From Prorocentrum cordatum (taxonomy: Eukaryota; Sar; Dinophyceae; Prorocentrales; Prorocentraceae), in the NCBI GenBank assembly GCA_963575745.1, contig CAUYUJ010002703.1:321009-385008 (forward strand): DNA of 64,000 bases, given 5' to 3'. Shown here piece by piece: positions 52,260-63,187 of the stretch (position 1 is the stretch's first letter; each line of letters opens with the position of its first letter). The position numbers and the translations under genes are program-made. Below the pieces are notes generated by a model. The model searched no databases. It had not been told where the DNA came from and saw only the letters and a program-made list of their open reading frames with translations.

Positions 52260-54200
52260 GTCGATATAAGCCCCTGGTCCCGCCCCCCCGATCGCCGCGC
52301 CTCCAGCTCGACGTTGCGCTGTACGAACTCCGCCTCTGTGGCCTTCGTCCTGCGCATCTCCGCCTCGGTCGGCCGGCCAGCCAGGGGACGGCAGAGCCGC
52401 CCTTCCCCCCACCCTCTCGCCCCGGGGCGACAAGAATCTACCGTCATGAACTTTTGCTCAGTGCCGTGGGCACACGCGGAAGGCGCCGCGGGCACACGCG
52501 CGACGGGCGTTCTGCTGTACTGCGGCTCTTGGGAGTCAGTGGGGGGGTTAGGGAATGGCTCCCCGGGATTGTGCAAGCGAGAAAAAGCACAACACAAGGC
52601 GGCAAAAAGCCGGTCCTGCAAGTCGTGGGGGGAGGGGGGCAGGGCAAGGGGAACAGGAGTGGAAAGGAGACAAGGACAAGGCGTTCGGGAAGGTGCTCCA
52701 AAGCAGCAGCAGCGGCAGCTACGGATACGAGAAATCCCTGCGGGTCACTTTGTACGCAGGGCCGCGGATCAAGCCAGCCCAAGTCACGATGCCTGCCAGG
52801 ACGACCCTGGCAGCGGGACTTGGTCTGGCTCGATCCCCCCTGCCCGCACTCCCTCCTCCGAGGCGGGCCTGACAGGGTGGCCCTGCGGCAGAGGGCGACG
52901 CGCAGTCAGCGGCACAGGAAAGTCGGGGTCGGGAGGCTGGCGAGGTCGAGTCCTCGCGAGGCCGCCTCCCCAAAAGGGCCTGATGGGACAACCCGAACGC
53001 GAGAGCACTCGAATGCGGCGCAAACTGCATCGACGCGCCAACTGCGCGCCGAGCCGAATAACATGCTCTTGCACATGCACAGTCACATAATTCTGTTGTT
53101 TTGTATTAACAGCATCGTGGCACATGATACGACTCACGTGTGCAACCAAGTGTAACTGCCACTGCCCTGTGTTGACGCATCCACGCTACTATATGCCAGC
53201 ATTGCCAGCGTGCCTACATTATACAACTGCGTAGTGTTCTAGTACTCTTCTTATGCTGTTTGATTCAACGCGGCCATCAACAAATCCAATTTCCATCCAT
53301 TCGTTCAACAAGCGACGTATGCTTCCGCCTCTTCTCCTTGAACCTAGAGTCCCGCCATGAGATCAACGACCTTTAACGTCTCCCCGAGTGCCAGTACGTT
53401 AAATACTTTATATACTTGATCCGGCAGCTGACCATGATGACAAGTAAGCAAATCATGCAATGGATTCGTCGCGTGTTTCTCCTTACCCACCTTCTCGTCG
53501 ACGCGCACAGCGGCATTGCTCCCGCCCCGTGGTTGCACTTGTGTCACCTGTGAACTTTGTGATTTCTCATATAGATTTAAAACTTCTAACGCCTGGCCAT
53601 AGGAAGTGTGTTTTTCCTCACGGTTGTGCTTATGAGAAAAGCCATGTACACTTGGCCATCGAAAAAGATCGGCACTTGCACCAACTGTCATTTAACATGC
53701 TTCAAGATACTGTGTACTATCACCGTTCCACATCCCAGTACAAAGCATAGTGTTCCTCGTCGCTGTGGGCAATACGCAGATGCACACTTATTACTTATTG
53801 CCAAGAGATTCGCACTTCCGACACATATCATGCCACATGGTTTCGAATCCAGTGTCTCACTGGCCTCCCCGTTGGTGTGTGTCATGAGTGTGTCTTGCCT
53901 CTTGCGCAGTCCACATAGCCATGCCAAGATCTTGCACATTTGCGAATGAGAGCCTGGTCTGATATTGTGTCAACATCCTCACCATACCCACTGTTCTCCA
54001 CGTTGCAATACAAGTCCATCGACGCTGTTGTTGCATCATTGCCAATGCTTAACAAAAGCGGCTCCACTCTAGATAGAAAACTTGCCTCGGACCGTCTTTG
54101 TGCAGTGGTTAAGCCAGAGATATTCTACGTGCGCAACCAAACGTAGCAAACCTGTTCGTGATAGTGCAGCCCCTGCAATGCACAACACCTAAAGGAAGTA
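52260..54200. other. Unassigned interval
   Basis: 52260-53090 is GC-rich. A short minus-strand segment at about 52270-52400 (EMRRTKATEAEFVQRNVELE) has a heptad look. 53150-54150 is AT-richer, non-repetitive and without supported genes. Confidence 0.4.
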
Positions 54201-54554
54201 CAACATAGAAATGTGCCGCCCTTTCCCCTGGAGAGTCTCCCAGACTCAAAGGTACAGTTCCAGATCGATTCCCAGGCCCTCTCCCCCCCTGGCCGCGGGA
54301 AGTTTCTTGCCCCTGAAGCTGTCGGCAGTCGATTCGTGCGAATGGGTTCGGTCGGGGGAAACTCCTGAGCCGCTCGCCCCAATTGGAGGAAAGGTGAAAG
54401 ACGAGGGGGAGAAAGAGGAGGAGCAGGAGGAGGAGGAGGAGGAGGCGGGTAGGAGTCGGCGTCCTCCTCGTTCCCGCTCTTCCTCATCTCCCCATTCCTC
54501 CTGGTGGTCTTCCTCCTCCTCGTCCGTCCGTTCTTCCTTCTGGTAACTTCCCTC

Positions 54555-54655
54555 CACCTCGCCGTCGTCGCCGCCGCTGCCGTCGTGGTCGTATTCGTGG
54601 TCGTCGTCGACCTCGTCGTCGTCGTTGTCGTCGTCGTCGTCGTCGTCGTGGCCGT

Positions 54656-54686
<31 letters not shown>

Positions 54687-54995
54687 GTCGTCGCCCTCGT
54701 CGTCGTCGTCGTCGTCGTCGTCGTTATCGGCATCGTCGTCGTGGTTGGCGTCGATCTCGTCGTCGTCAGTGCCGTCGACCTCTCCGTCGTCTTCGCTGCC
54801 GCCTTTGTCGTCATCGTAGTCGGGCTCGTGGTCGTCGTCGACCTCGTCGTCGTCATGGTCGTCGTCGACTTTGTCATCGTCGTCGTCATCATCGTCGGCG
54901 TTGTCGTGGTCGTTGTCCTCGGCGTCGTCGGCGTCATCGACCTCACCGTCGTCCTCCTCGTCGTCGTCCTCCTGGCGTCCCTGCTTCTCCTGATC
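54555..54995 (+). repeat. (GTC)n tract, about 430 bp
   Basis: GTC/CTC/GTG trinucleotides. A Val-rich frame of 408 codons on the plus strand is a repeat artefact. Confidence 0.95.
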
Positions 54996-55311
54996 CTCCT
55001 CCTATGCGTCTTCCTCCCCATGGCCCTCATCAGCCCCCTCCTCCTCGTCGTCGTCCTCCTCCTCACGTGCCCCCTCCTTCCTTCCCCTCCTCTCTGGGGA
55101 CACGCTGCGGGCAAACAATCTGGAAAGCGGGCTCCCCACCACGATCCGTCGGGCGCCACTGATGGGGTTAACGAGCATGTCGATGCACCCAGCGTTCATG
55201 CTCCTCCTCCCCCCCGCCTCCCTCTCCGCCCTCGCAGCAATCCTCTGGTCTCTGGGCTCCCCTGGGGCCCTTCAGGGCCTCCTGGGGCCTCCTGGGCCCT
55301 CCTAGACCGCC

Positions 55312-55430
55312 CGTCGTCGTCGTCCTCGTCGTCGTCCTCGTCGTCGTCCTCGTCCTCGTCCTCGTCGTCTTCGTCGTCCTCGTCGGCGTCCTCGTCGTCC
55401 TCGTCGGCGGCGGCCTCGAGCTCCACGCCG
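55312..55430 (+). repeat. (GTCCTC)n tract
   Basis: Hexamer-like GTCCTC/GTC repeats. On the minus strand they would encode Asp/Glu runs directly following a short heptad-like segment. Confidence 0.9.
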
Positions 55431-56375
55431 CGGTGGACGAGGTCCGCCTCCGCGCCCCTGGCCCTCCGCAGCTCCGCCTCCCCGCGGAAAGGGGATGGCC
55501 CGCGCGCGGGGCGGCGGGCGGCGGCCCGCGCTGGGGGGCGAGGAGCGGCGGGGGGGAGCGACGGGGTCGACCCGGACACGCTCGCGCCGCGGAGAGGACA
55601 CGACGGGAAACGGCTGACCGTCTGCGGTCTCGGGGGGCCCTCGCCGTGCCTCGGGGCCGTCGCAGGTCGACCCGGGCTGAGAAGGTGGCCCCGGGGGAAG
55701 GGGTCGGGACTTCCGGGGACCCCGCAGTGAAAAAAGCCAAGACATCGCACCTCTGGGCAGGAGCCGAGGCGGGCGGCGACGCCTCAGTGAAGCGAGCAAC
55801 CGCAATAGGGGATGGGGAGAGCGGCCGGACCGCCGCAGATCCACCTCCAGGCGTGGCCAAGAGAAGGCGAAAACACAGAGAAATATCGGAACAGTGGGAC
55901 ACACCTGTCCGCAGGCCGCCGGGCAAGCGCGGCGCACCTGTAGCACATTGGCCGATTCTACGGCTAAAGGGGCCCCACACGCCCATCTTGGACGGTCGGC
56001 TGGGGAGGAGGGAGAAGGAGGGGCGAGGGGGACCCCAAGAGAAAGAGAGAAAACGAGAGAGGCGGCTCAGCGTTGAGGGCCGTCGTAAGCCCAGGTGGGA
56101 GGTCCCAACTCTCTCAGGGCCAGAGAATGCACACAATACATGAAGAGACGACTGCATACCCATCTTAAGCTTTCGTGGGTCGGGGTTCGAGGCCTTCGGG
56201 CGTTCTCGCGAATCCTCGGCAAGCAACGGGGTGCCTTCCTGAAGGGGTCCAGGGAAAAACAAATGAGTAGACACAGCTCCGATGATTCCCTATATGTTCG
56301 ATATTTCCTGGGTGTTCGTCTTCCCCTCCATTTCCCATTATTTCACATGGAAGTGGAATGGTCGATCATTTGCGT
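55431..56375. other. Unassigned interval
   Basis: GC-rich; no recognised gene. Confidence 0.4.
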
Positions 56376-56404
56376 CTGTGTGTGTGCGTGTGTGTGTGTG
56401 TGTG
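56376..56404 (+). repeat. (TG)n microsatellite
   Basis: TG dinucleotides with one CG interruption. Confidence 0.9.
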
Positions 56405-57570
56405 ACTCCACCCCCTGGCTTCCAGCGCCTGCGTCTCGCCGGGGGCGCTGCCTGGGAGCCCAGATCGAAGGGGAGGGGGGGGGGGAGTTTGCCGAAGAAT
56501 AGGCGGCGCGCCCGGGGGGAAATCAGAAGGAAAGACCCTTCTCGGAAGACTCGGAATTCCCCCGGCCTGCTGAGCAGTTTTCTGAGCGTTCCCCGAAGAC
56601 ACTACCTTCAGAGGGCGCGAGGGCTTCTGGGAAGTCCCGCCGCCTCCTGAAAAACAAAAAAAAAAAACCTTCTCCTTTTCACTTCCTCCCCTGGTTCGCC
56701 GCCGAAGAAAGCAGCGACGGAGCGGCCAGAGGGCGTTCGCTCGTCGGCGCCTCGGGAAGCGCGAGGACAAAACGGGCAAAGGGCCAAGAACCCGACGGCA
56801 CCGTCAGGCAAAGGGGCGGGGGCGGGGGCCTCGCCCGCTTCTTGTAGGTGGCGACATCCGAACCCTGCTGCACCCCGAAGCCCTCCCATCCTCACCCCCC
56901 TGGGGATGGAGAGCGAATCGGGGCTGTCGGATTTGGTTGGGGATGGCGCGAAAAAGTGGAGACATCGTATATCAGTTGCTCACTGCGTGGAGCTCCCCAT
57001 ATGTGGATCTCTAAAAACAGTTTGCACTTGGGATAGTATATGAGAGTCTAGCGAGATGAGCTAGACGTGAATCTCATGTTGTAGGAAAGTGCCCCGGTGA
57101 GCAGTGGTAGTATTGATCTAAGGGCGCGTCCATGTGAGCGACGAGCACACGCGCGCAGCTCGGCTGTACATTCAACGCACGTCCACATTCATTATCATGC
57201 ACATGTTAACGAATTTGCTGCCAAGGCAGAGAATTCCATTGACACCGCGTCCGAAGCACCAGGGACGCACACAGAAGCCGTAGAGACACGTCGTGCACAA
57301 GGCAAGTGCTACAAATGGCACCCTCGCGGTTCGTGCATCGGCTTTGGCCGTCCGCACTTGGCATCGGGCCTAGCTGGCAACGCAAACATTACGCTACCGA
57401 GGGACCCCACATACTTAATTTAAATACTATGTGGTTGCTTTTCATTATCATATATGCGCAATCCTGCGTTCTAAACCCTCGTCGCGAATGTTTCCCTATA
57501 TTGTCATCCAACACACTACTGTGTGAACCTCCTCCCTCTTCCCCGCTTTCTATCCTTCATCGGGAACAAG
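56405..57570. other. Unassigned interval
   Basis: No recognised gene. 57000-57450 is AT-richer. Confidence 0.4.
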
Positions 57571-57578
57571 TTCGAGGT

Positions 57579-57594
57579 GGTCACCGAGGGCCGT
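57579..57594 (+). other. 16-bp motif GGTCACCGAGGGCCGT, copy outside the gene
   Basis: Identical to the cores found in all three helicase introns. It lies about 440 bp beyond the helicase stop codon. Followed by TCCCTGGG, as in the intron 2 copies (TTCCTGGG). Confidence 0.8.
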
Positions 57595-58037
57595 TCCCTG
57601 GGATCGCAACAACCAATGAGGCGATGCAAAACGATTTGCCACAGCTCGAGCAGTCAGGGGGCCCACTGTGGAAGTTGGTGCAACTCACACCCCCTAACCT
57701 CATGCTGCGTTCTCCCGCACCCCTGCCTCCCTTTCTGCCCTCGGTCGGTCTACTCTTTCGAGTCTCATGCAGTTTTCGCGCGTCTGTCGCCACGTCTCTT
57801 CGACGGAGAGTCTCCAAGGTGTGCGCGCAAAAGACTTGCATGGCAAACGTGATGCGCCTGCGTGCGACATGCGAGTGCCCTTCGATAGAAAATCTCTGGG
57901 CTGTGGTTGCCACGACAACCAAGTGTGGGCGGACGCTCCGAAATCGTCCAGGAGCGGCACGGGCCGCGCGAATTCGACGCGGCTGGACAGCGCTGCCTTT
58001 GTCGGAAAGACTCTGGCGGCCGTGCGCTCCGACGACC

Positions 58038-60522
58038 TCACGCCGCTGGCAAGATCCATTGGCGTTCCTGAGCCAGCTCCTCGATCTCCCGCGTCTCCGT
58101 GGCCATACGCCGATCGAACTTCTGCAGGGATTTGAGAACGGACGGAGGCGGGCCTCTCTGCAGGACCTCCCTTGGCGGCGGCCGAAGTAAGAGCATATCG
58201 TCCATGCAAGTGGCTCTGCTGAGCATCACATACAAGTGCAGCCACCAGTTCTCCGCTCTATCCTCTGGTCTGCCAATGCTCGTGTCCTGCGCGCAGTCGA
58301 TGGTCACTCCGGTGAGGATCGTCTGGCCCTGTGACGCGGTGGACGTCAGGAAACGCCCGTGCGTGAGCGCGTACCCGAACCTCTTGACCCGGTGCACAAT
58401 GTTGGCGCTCTGCCACTTGAAGTGCGCCTCCATGAGCGGAAAGCAGAACAGGCCGTTCGCCTTCTCTTTCTGGATTCCGAAGGAGTTGACGAGAGATTCC
58501 ACCACGTCCGGGCTCTGCCTCTCGAAGTTGTGCACCTGCATCCAGATTCCAGCAGGCAGACAGCGCGGGCGGAAGATCTCACCCGGAGCGCAGTCGTCGT
58601 ACCTGTCCTGGTCGCTGCTTTCGAACACGAAGCTCACGATGGTGGCCTTCTGTTCCTGGATCAAGCTCTTGCGCTTGGACACCTTGACGGTGAATCTCGC
58701 CTCCATGCCCACGTGCGCGGGAAGAACTCCGTGCATGTGCCCCGTTTCGCCAGGGTTCGGCACGTTCAGCAGCCTTTTGCACGCATCAACAGTTTCCTGT
58801 GGTGTACCGCAGGCGACGCCCTCGTCCTTCGACTGCAGGAAAACCAACGGCACTCCCATGGCGCGAGAGTCGATCATGCTCCGGCGAGATATCCATCGGC
58901 TCAGCGTGCTCCAATACCAGGCCATTCCGAACCCAGTCGCAAACTTCTCCTCGTCGCGCCTCGGGCCCCTCACTCCGGTCGTGCAGTCGGTGGCGACCCG
59001 AGCCTGGAAGGCGGCCCATGCGCGATCTGGAATCCGGCGCGCGAAGCGCATGCAGGCCAGGAGCTCGATCAGCGGGTCGCCAGGCCTGAAGCGCTTGGTG
59101 CCCTTCAGCTCGATCACGCGGGGCACTTTGCCGAAGACTCTGATGGCGTGCTGCACTTCCACGCTCGGAGGCGGTCCAACTTGTAGTTGCCGTCCTCGTC
59201 TTTCTCCTGGACGTCCCTGATGAGCCCGATGGCCTTCGTCGGGGTGAGCTGGAGGAAGTCACCCAGGTGAATGACGATGGGGACCCGCCCGAAGTGGTGG
59301 TGGTCCTTCCTGTAGTTGGACTCGTCCACGGCGAACTCCTGGCGCCTGCCAAACATGCTCCTGAAGTCCAGCATGTTGTAGAGGGCCGCAGATATCATGC
59401 TGATCTCCTCCATGACAAGCACGCGCACTCGGCGCCAGCGCTGCTCCAGTTTCTTGAGCTTCTCGGCGCTGGGCCGCATCTTCTGGTTCGTCAGCTCCTG
59501 CACGGCCATGCCTCCACCTCCGTTGATCGTCATGGCCTCCACGTCCGCCGTCGAGATGTTCTTGGCCTGAGCGTTGGAGAAGGCCGCCACAACGAGGCTC
59601 GGACTGGCCTTGCTCTCTTGCGGCCAGATGTGGTTCACCGCCTTGAACACGAGCTCCTGCACCACGTGCGTCTTGCCAGATCCACCCTGGCCCAGCAGGA
59701 GGATGTGGTGGACCTTGCGCTGGTAGCAGGGGGTGCCGTTCTTCTCGTCGCGCCAGACCTGGTCGCAGGCATCAGCAAAGCGCATGGCGAAGATGATCTG
59801 GTCTCGAGTGAGCGGCTTGTTCTCTGGCAAGCCAGCCACGAGGTCCATGATGTAGGCGCCCGGGGTAGCGTGCACGCCGGCTTCGTCGAATGACGCCGGC
59901 TCGGGGTCCTTCCCGTCTCCCGCCCCGGGCGCCTCCTCCTCGTCGTCGGAATCATTGTCGCCTGCCGCCTTGTCTTGGAATGCGAGATCCTGCAGCTTAA
60001 GCATCTGGATCTGCTTGTCCACGTGGCCCGTTCCGCTCCAGACGTCAGGAATGCTGTCGTGCAAACCCCGGTATTGCAGTCGCCACGCTTCCCCGCGGCC
60101 TTGGTCGAAGAGGCGATCGGCGCGGGAGTGGTCGGGGAGGACGTCCTTCCAGTCCATGCACGGGAGGGCCAGCAGCTCCTTCTCGAACAATTTGGGCCGA
60201 GCCCTATGGCCGTAGGTCAGCGTCTTCCTGAGGTCCTCGGTACTCGTCATCCCCAGCAGGGGCACCTCCTCGAAAGTGCCGATCCTCAGCTGCGGCGCTG
60301 CCGGAGGGTCGTCCGCCGCGTCGCCTGCCCCCTCGTCGCCAGCCCCGCCTCCACCAGCGGTCATGCGGAGGCGCGCCTCGTGAACGGCTGCGTCTGACTG
60401 GTACTGGCGCGGGCGGTGCTCCATGCGCGCTCTCGCAAAGCCCTCCAGGTTCTGCGCCACCTGCAGCCCGACGATGGCGGCGCACTGCTTCACCGTGGCG
60501 CGCGGCTTGCTCTTGTCAGGGC
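58038..60522 (-). pseudogene. PIF1-type helicase exon (exon 4), frameshifted
   Basis: Encodes a superfamily 1B helicase. In the first frame (to about 59160) are an acidic linker, then LLLGQGGSGKTHVVQE (Walker A, about 59669-59700), VRVLVMEEISMIS (Walker B) and VIHLGDFLQLTP. After a one-base frameshift near 59165 come VEVQHAIRVFGKVPRVIELK, then TSTASQGQTILTGVTID (about 58330) and LYVMLSRATCMDDMLLL, ending at TGA 58038. This domain order is that of PIF1 helicases and of the Helitron helicase half. Motifs are intact. The single frameshift may be decay or a sequencing error. Confidence 0.8.
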
Positions 60523-60861
60523 CTCGGGAGTACGAGGGGCGCGAAAGGCGAGGGCGCGCGGAGAGGCAACACGGAATCGACAGAAACGTGGTGAGGTAGA
60601 GGCGCGCTCCCGGAGCACGCGATGGGCCCGACGCGCGGGCCCGGCGTTCTTACCGAATCCTCCGAGGAAAAGGGGGAGGAGGTCACCGAGGGCCGTCTAC
60701 CGTAAAACGTCACACCTCGAAGACTGCCCCGACACCTGCAGGCCAACGATGCAAACGACGGGTCGGACAACGATCTCGACATTCTCCTGAAACCAGAAAA
60801 GTCACCGACGCAGTCGACGATCTCGAGCGGAGCACCGCTCGGGGCTGTCGATCGACGCAAC
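60523..60861 (-). other. Intron 3 (GT-AG, 339 bp)
   Basis: Boundaries CGCTCA|GTTGCG and CCCGAG|GCCCTGAC restore the reading frame (ALS + PDKSKPRATVKQ). The intron contains the 16-bp core at 60681-60696. Confidence 0.65.
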
Positions 60862-61350
60862 TGAGCGCGCGGCAATGATCTGGATCGACTTCCCCGACGT
60901 GGTCGCGATCCAGCCAGGCGCCGTGTTGCGCCGCGATCACCTCTTCCGTCTCCCACAGAGAGGGGTGCTCGAATCTGTCGAGGAACCGCTGCCGCCCCTC
61001 CGCTGCGTCCACCTCCATCTCTCGCTGGTAAAGAAGCCAATTGGCCGAGAACGCCGTGGCCGGAGTGAAGTGCTCCCGGGAGCCGTCTGGCAAAGGCGAA
61101 CACATGTGTGCAAATGCTTCCAGTTCAGCACTGTCCTCAGTCGCCGTGTCGCTGTGCGCTATAGCCGAGGGGCGCAGAAGCAATTGCTTGTACATGGCGG
61201 CCGTCTCCGAATCCTGCAGATGCGAGGGCATCAGGAACCCATCGAACATTGGAACTCGCAACTCGGCGGTCAGCCGCTGCACTCGGGTCTTGGCGCGGGT
61301 GTAGTTCGAGTCGAACTCGAACTCGTTGCCCTTGGACTTCCTTCCCGCGC
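60862..61350 (-). CDS. Helicase gene exon 3
   Basis: Reads GAGRKSKGNEFEFDSNYTRA, then RVQRLTAELRVPMFDGFLMP and FSANWLLYQREMEVDAAEGR, ending DHVGEVDPDHCRALS. It lies between the Helitron-like N-terminal part and the helicase motor and probably forms their linker. No domain is recognised by itself. Phase is consistent with introns 2 and 3 (phase 1 on both sides). Confidence 0.65.
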
Positions 61351-61800
61351 CTGGAGCGCGCGGCAAGCGGGGGAGGCGCATCACGTTATTTCTCTCTCTG
61401 TCTCTCTTTCTTTCTATCTCCAACGCCAATGGCGTTCTCCTCCTGACCCACCTCCTTCTCTCATTGCTCCCCCACCCCGTCCTCCTCCCCATCCTCTTCC
61501 CCTCGCCCAGGAAACGGCCCTCGGTGACCCCCCCCCTCTTCTCTACGCTCCTCCCTCCGTTCCCTCTGTCGTTCCCTCTCCGCCCCCCTGGGCGCGTCCT
61601 TGGTAAGCGGCCCTCTCTCCCCCACCTCGTCCTCCTCCCCCTCCTCTTCCCCTCGCCCAGGAAACGGCCCTCGGTGACCTCCCCCCTCTCCTCTACGCTC
61701 CTCCCCCCGTTCCTCCTCTCGCTCCCTCTCCTCCCCTGTTCCTCCTCGCGCCCCCCCCCCCTCCCCCTTCCCCCTCCCTCTCCGGTTCCCTTGGCGCGTC
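61351..61800 (-). other. Intron 2 (GA-AG, 450 bp), internally duplicated
   Basis: Boundaries CCAAG|GACGCG and CTCCAG|GCGCGG join PPPCQ to GAGRKSK in frame. The intron holds two tandem copies of a purine-rich block, each starting CCAAGGACGCGCC and each with the 16-bp core (61514-61529, 61664-61679). Its length is a multiple of three and it has no stop, so an unspliced reading stays open. Confidence 0.6.
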
Positions 61801-62937
61801 CTTGGCAAGGAGGTGGCTTCTCGGCCGAGTAGACCCACATGGCGTATATGTACAACGGCATGTCTTTCAGGACGGGGTGGTCTCCGCGATGCAACCAGTC
61901 GTCGACGGGCGTGGTAGTGCGCGTGCGCCTGGCCCCCTCGCTGTCCTTGTCCTCCTTCGTCTCCGCCTCTGCCTCGTTCAAGAACTTCTGCAGAGCAGTC
62001 AACGCTCCTCTGCGCTCTCCCTTGTAAGACCCCGACAAGCTCTGGCTCTTCACGGCCACGTCGTAGTCGCAGGCGGACTGGAGGTCCCCGAACTCGGCGC
62101 CGTCGGGGTGCCGGTAAAGCTCCGCGCCTCCGTCCAGACGCACGCGCTCCCATCCCACGAGCGGATAAAAGTGCTTGTCTTTGGTGAGGTACCTCAAACC
62201 AACTCCGCCGCCGTCCTGGATATGTTTGCGTCGCACGGCCTGGCCGAACGTGTTGCGCCACGTCTGTGCAGCGAGAAAGACGGCCCTCTTGATGTAGACC
62301 TTCCAGCAACGATGCGAGAAGTACGTCATGGTGTTGAACATGATTGGATGCAGTATCTCGGCTACGCTCCTGCGATGGCCCCGCCTGAAGGCAGACGACA
62401 TAGCGTTCAGTGTCTGCAGCACTTGCCCAAATTTGTTGGGGCCGCGCGTGGGGGCCTCGGAAGCAGCACTCCCCTCTGCAGTGACGTTCTGCGTCTTCTT
62501 GTTGGCCTCCCGCGTTTCCTCCCGCCTGACCTCCAGGCGCTCGATCCCCCTGCGCAGCTCCTCGAGGGCCCCCTGCATGTCCGGCAGCAGCTTCGTGGTG
62601 TACGCGTTGATGTAGAAGCCAGAGTTGATGCCGTCGCACATGGCGGCCGTAGACTCTCGCTCCATGGCTTTCGCGAGCTCGCTGTCCTGGGCGTCCGTTG
62701 AGTGGTCCGACCGCATGCACTCCAAGAGTACCCCCTCCATACATCGGGAGGAAACGCCTCCGTGAACGCGTGGGGCTCGGCGGGCAGATCGCCCTTCTCG
62801 AGGGGGCGCCTCGGAGAGTACTCGTTTTGAAACCACTCCCAGATTCCCATCCATCCGAAATCCGGCCGGAGGCCGAGGTGCGGAAGCTCCTCCCATCGCT
62901 GGAGCCAGTGCTGCACAGGGGCAAGTCGCCGTAGATC
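61801..62937 (-). pseudogene. Helicase gene exon 2, frameshifted
   Basis: Starts DLRRLAPVQHWLQRWEELPH, then RPDFGWMGIWEWFQNEYSPR. A frame change near 62740 (in FPPDVW|MEGVLL) leads to LECMRSDHSTDAQDSELAKA, then CDGINSGFYINAYTTKLLPD, LEELRRGIERLEVRREETRE, EILHPIMFNTMTYFSHRCWK and WVYSAEKPPPCQ. The (N/D)GINSGFYINAYTTK block resembles the segment before the helicase in Helitron-type proteins, where a conserved YxxKY-like helix is found. No HUH nuclease motif is identified. Confidence 0.65.
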
Positions 62938-63187
62938 CTGAGAGAGCGCAAGGAAAGCGACGGAGGTACCCTACAATCGAGCGGAACCCAATCCCACTCC
63001 CCACCCCCACCCCCGCAGTGATCGCCCAGGAACTCCCTGGAGAAACAGGAGAAGGGGAGGTCACCGAGGGCCGTTTTCTCGAAAGGTCACAATCAGGAAT
63101 CGCCTCAAGAACGCGCATCAGAACGTGTTCCGAGAAAGCTCACCAGGAAAAACCATCAGGCGGCATTTACGAAGTCACCAGCATATC
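62938..63187 (-). other. Intron 1 (GA-AG, 250 bp)
   Basis: Boundaries GTGCAG|GATATG and CTCTCAG|GATCTACGG join CNLDVQ to DLRRLAP in phase 0. CAGGAT occurs at both junctions. The 16-bp core is at 63059-63074. Confidence 0.7.

Noticed and set aside
54504-55730. 408-codon open frame rich in Val
   Set aside because: It is the translation of a (GTC)n tract plus GC-rich flank, with no domain and equally long frames in other phases.
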